Origin: an uncultured Bacilli bacterium
GTDB lineage: Bacteria; Bacillota_I; Bacilli_A; RF39; UBA660
DNA length: 5,652 bases
Direction of reading: 5' to 3'
Assembly (NCBI GenBank): GCA_947629425.1
Contig: CANRDR010000100.1
Coordinates: 1 to 5,652 of the forward strand
A model generated the notes under the pieces. It worked only from the letters and a program-made list of their open reading frames with translations. It made no database searches and was not told the DNA's origin. Shown here piece by piece: positions 5,103 through 5,652 of the stretch; the first letter of the stretch is position 1, and each line of letters starts with the position of its first letter. Made by a program: the position numbers and the translations under genes.

Positions 5103-5652
5103 AATATATATTGCACATTTATATTATGATTTAATGAATTTATATGGTGAATCAGGTAATATTAAAGCATTAGAACGTGCATTTAATGAACAAGATATGT
5201 ATACTGAAGTAGTTAATTTAAGTATAAATGATAATATTAATTTTAATAATTACGATATATATTATATAGGATGTGGTAGTGAAACTAATCAATTAATAGT
5301 TTTAGAAAACTTATTAAAATATAAAGATAAAATAAAAAATGCAATAGAAAATGGTACACATTTTTTATTTACTGGTAATAGTTTAGAATTATTAGGTAAA
5401 TATATATTAAAAACTAATAATGATAAAATAGAAACATTAGATTTATTTGATTTTTATTCTAAAGAATTAACAATAAGAATTGTTGGAGAACAAGTAATGG
5501 ATTTTAATGGATCTACTATTATAGCATTTCAAAATAGACAATGTATTACAAATAATAAAGAAAATCATTTATTTGAAGTATTAAGTGGGCATGCTGATAA
5601 TAATAAATCTACATATGAAGGAATACATTATAAAAATTTATATGCAACATAT
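5095..5652 (+). CDS. gatD: GatD-like class I glutamine amidotransferase subunit lacking the catalytic Cys (3' end outside window)
   Basis: GatD normally hydrolyses glutamine and channels ammonia to MurT. The first 186 codons are present, of about 240 typical, and the frame is open to the window edge. Family features are HLYYDLMNLYGESGNIKAL (8-26), YYIGCGSETNQ (56-66, usually GGGxDxEQ), LDLFDFY (115-121), Arg128 (at the position of S. aureus Arg128, reported important) and EGIHYKNLYATY (175-186). That last block ends just before the YLHG that would carry the catalytic His, predicted at residue 188. The nucleophile elbow, usually ICGGYQLLG, reads TGNSLELLG (93-101). In an ungapped alignment S. 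aureus Cys94 is Gly94, and the nearby GFENHGG block is AFQNRQC (144-150). Glutaminase activity by the standard mechanism is therefore not expected. Placement after murT with an 8-base overlap supports a MurT partner despite this loss. The alignment rests on a remembered S. aureus sequence. Confidence 0.88.
   Translation, partial: MNKIYIAHLYYDLMNLYGESGNIKALERAFNEQDMYTEVVNLSINDNINFNNYDIYYIGCGSETNQLIVLENLLKYKDKIKNAIENGTHFLFTGNSLELLGKYILKTNNDKIETLDLFDFYSKELTIRIVGEQVMDFNGSTIIAFQNRQCITNNKENHLFEVLSGHADNNKSTYEGIHYKNLYATY

Noticed and set aside
5350..5400. Frameshift or sequencing error hiding the GatD nucleophile Cys
   Set aside because: The reading frame on both sides gives family residues at the same spacing as S. 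aureus GatD without gaps, so an indel cannot explain the missing Cys. A simple base error would have to hit several codons.
5095..5652. Alternative identity as CobB/CobQ-type amidotransferase
   Set aside because: The HLYxDLMNLYGExGNIxAL start, EGIHYKNL block and overlap with a zinc-ribbon MurT are specific to GatD.

Overview
The window reads as chromosomal DNA from a low-G+C, Gram-positive-type bacterium (Bacillota), possibly one of the uncultured, very AT-rich gut Bacilli. Three things support this. FtsA and FtsZ are encoded side by side. A MurT/GatD pair is present, which is an enzyme system known from Gram-positive peptidoglycan. A secreted protein ends in a sortase-type NPKTG wall-sorting signal. 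Tryptophan is encoded by TGG, and a TGA lies just upstream of the only usable ftsA start, so the standard bacterial code fits and a mycoplasma-type code does not. The taxon itself is inference.

Layout. The left part is on the minus strand. The 5' portion of ftsZ (329-1) runs off the window edge and follows ftsA (1584-343) after a 13-base gap. The ftsZ Shine-Dalgarno overlaps the ftsA stop, so the two are probably translationally coupled. ftsA begins at TTG and has its own good promoter (TTGTTT-17-TATAAT). Upstream, still on the minus strand, are two unrecognised secreted membrane-protein genes, 2342-1686 (218 aa) and 3625-2351 (424 aa). They form a tight two-gene unit with its own promoter (TTTACA-16-TATAGT). 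A 136-base divergent promoter region (3626-3761) separates them from plus-strand murT (3762-5102) and gatD (5095 to beyond the window end), which overlap by 8 bases.

How the genes relate. All recognisable genes concern the cell envelope. FtsA and FtsZ form the membrane-tethered division ring. MurT and GatD normally amidate the D-Glu of lipid II, and the 424-aa protein looks wall-anchored.

Two points stand out. First, the GatD partner lacks the catalytic cysteine: residue 94 is Gly in an otherwise clearly alignable glutaminase. Its MurT partner has an FPGS-like GKGST P-loop and altered active-site loops, yet keeps the zinc ribbon and the catalytic-triad Asp. This suggests a divergent MurT/GatD pair that is ammonia-dependent or has a new function. 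Second, the two secreted proteins appear to share a previously unnamed extracellular repeat, present twice in the 424-aa protein and once in the 218-aa protein.
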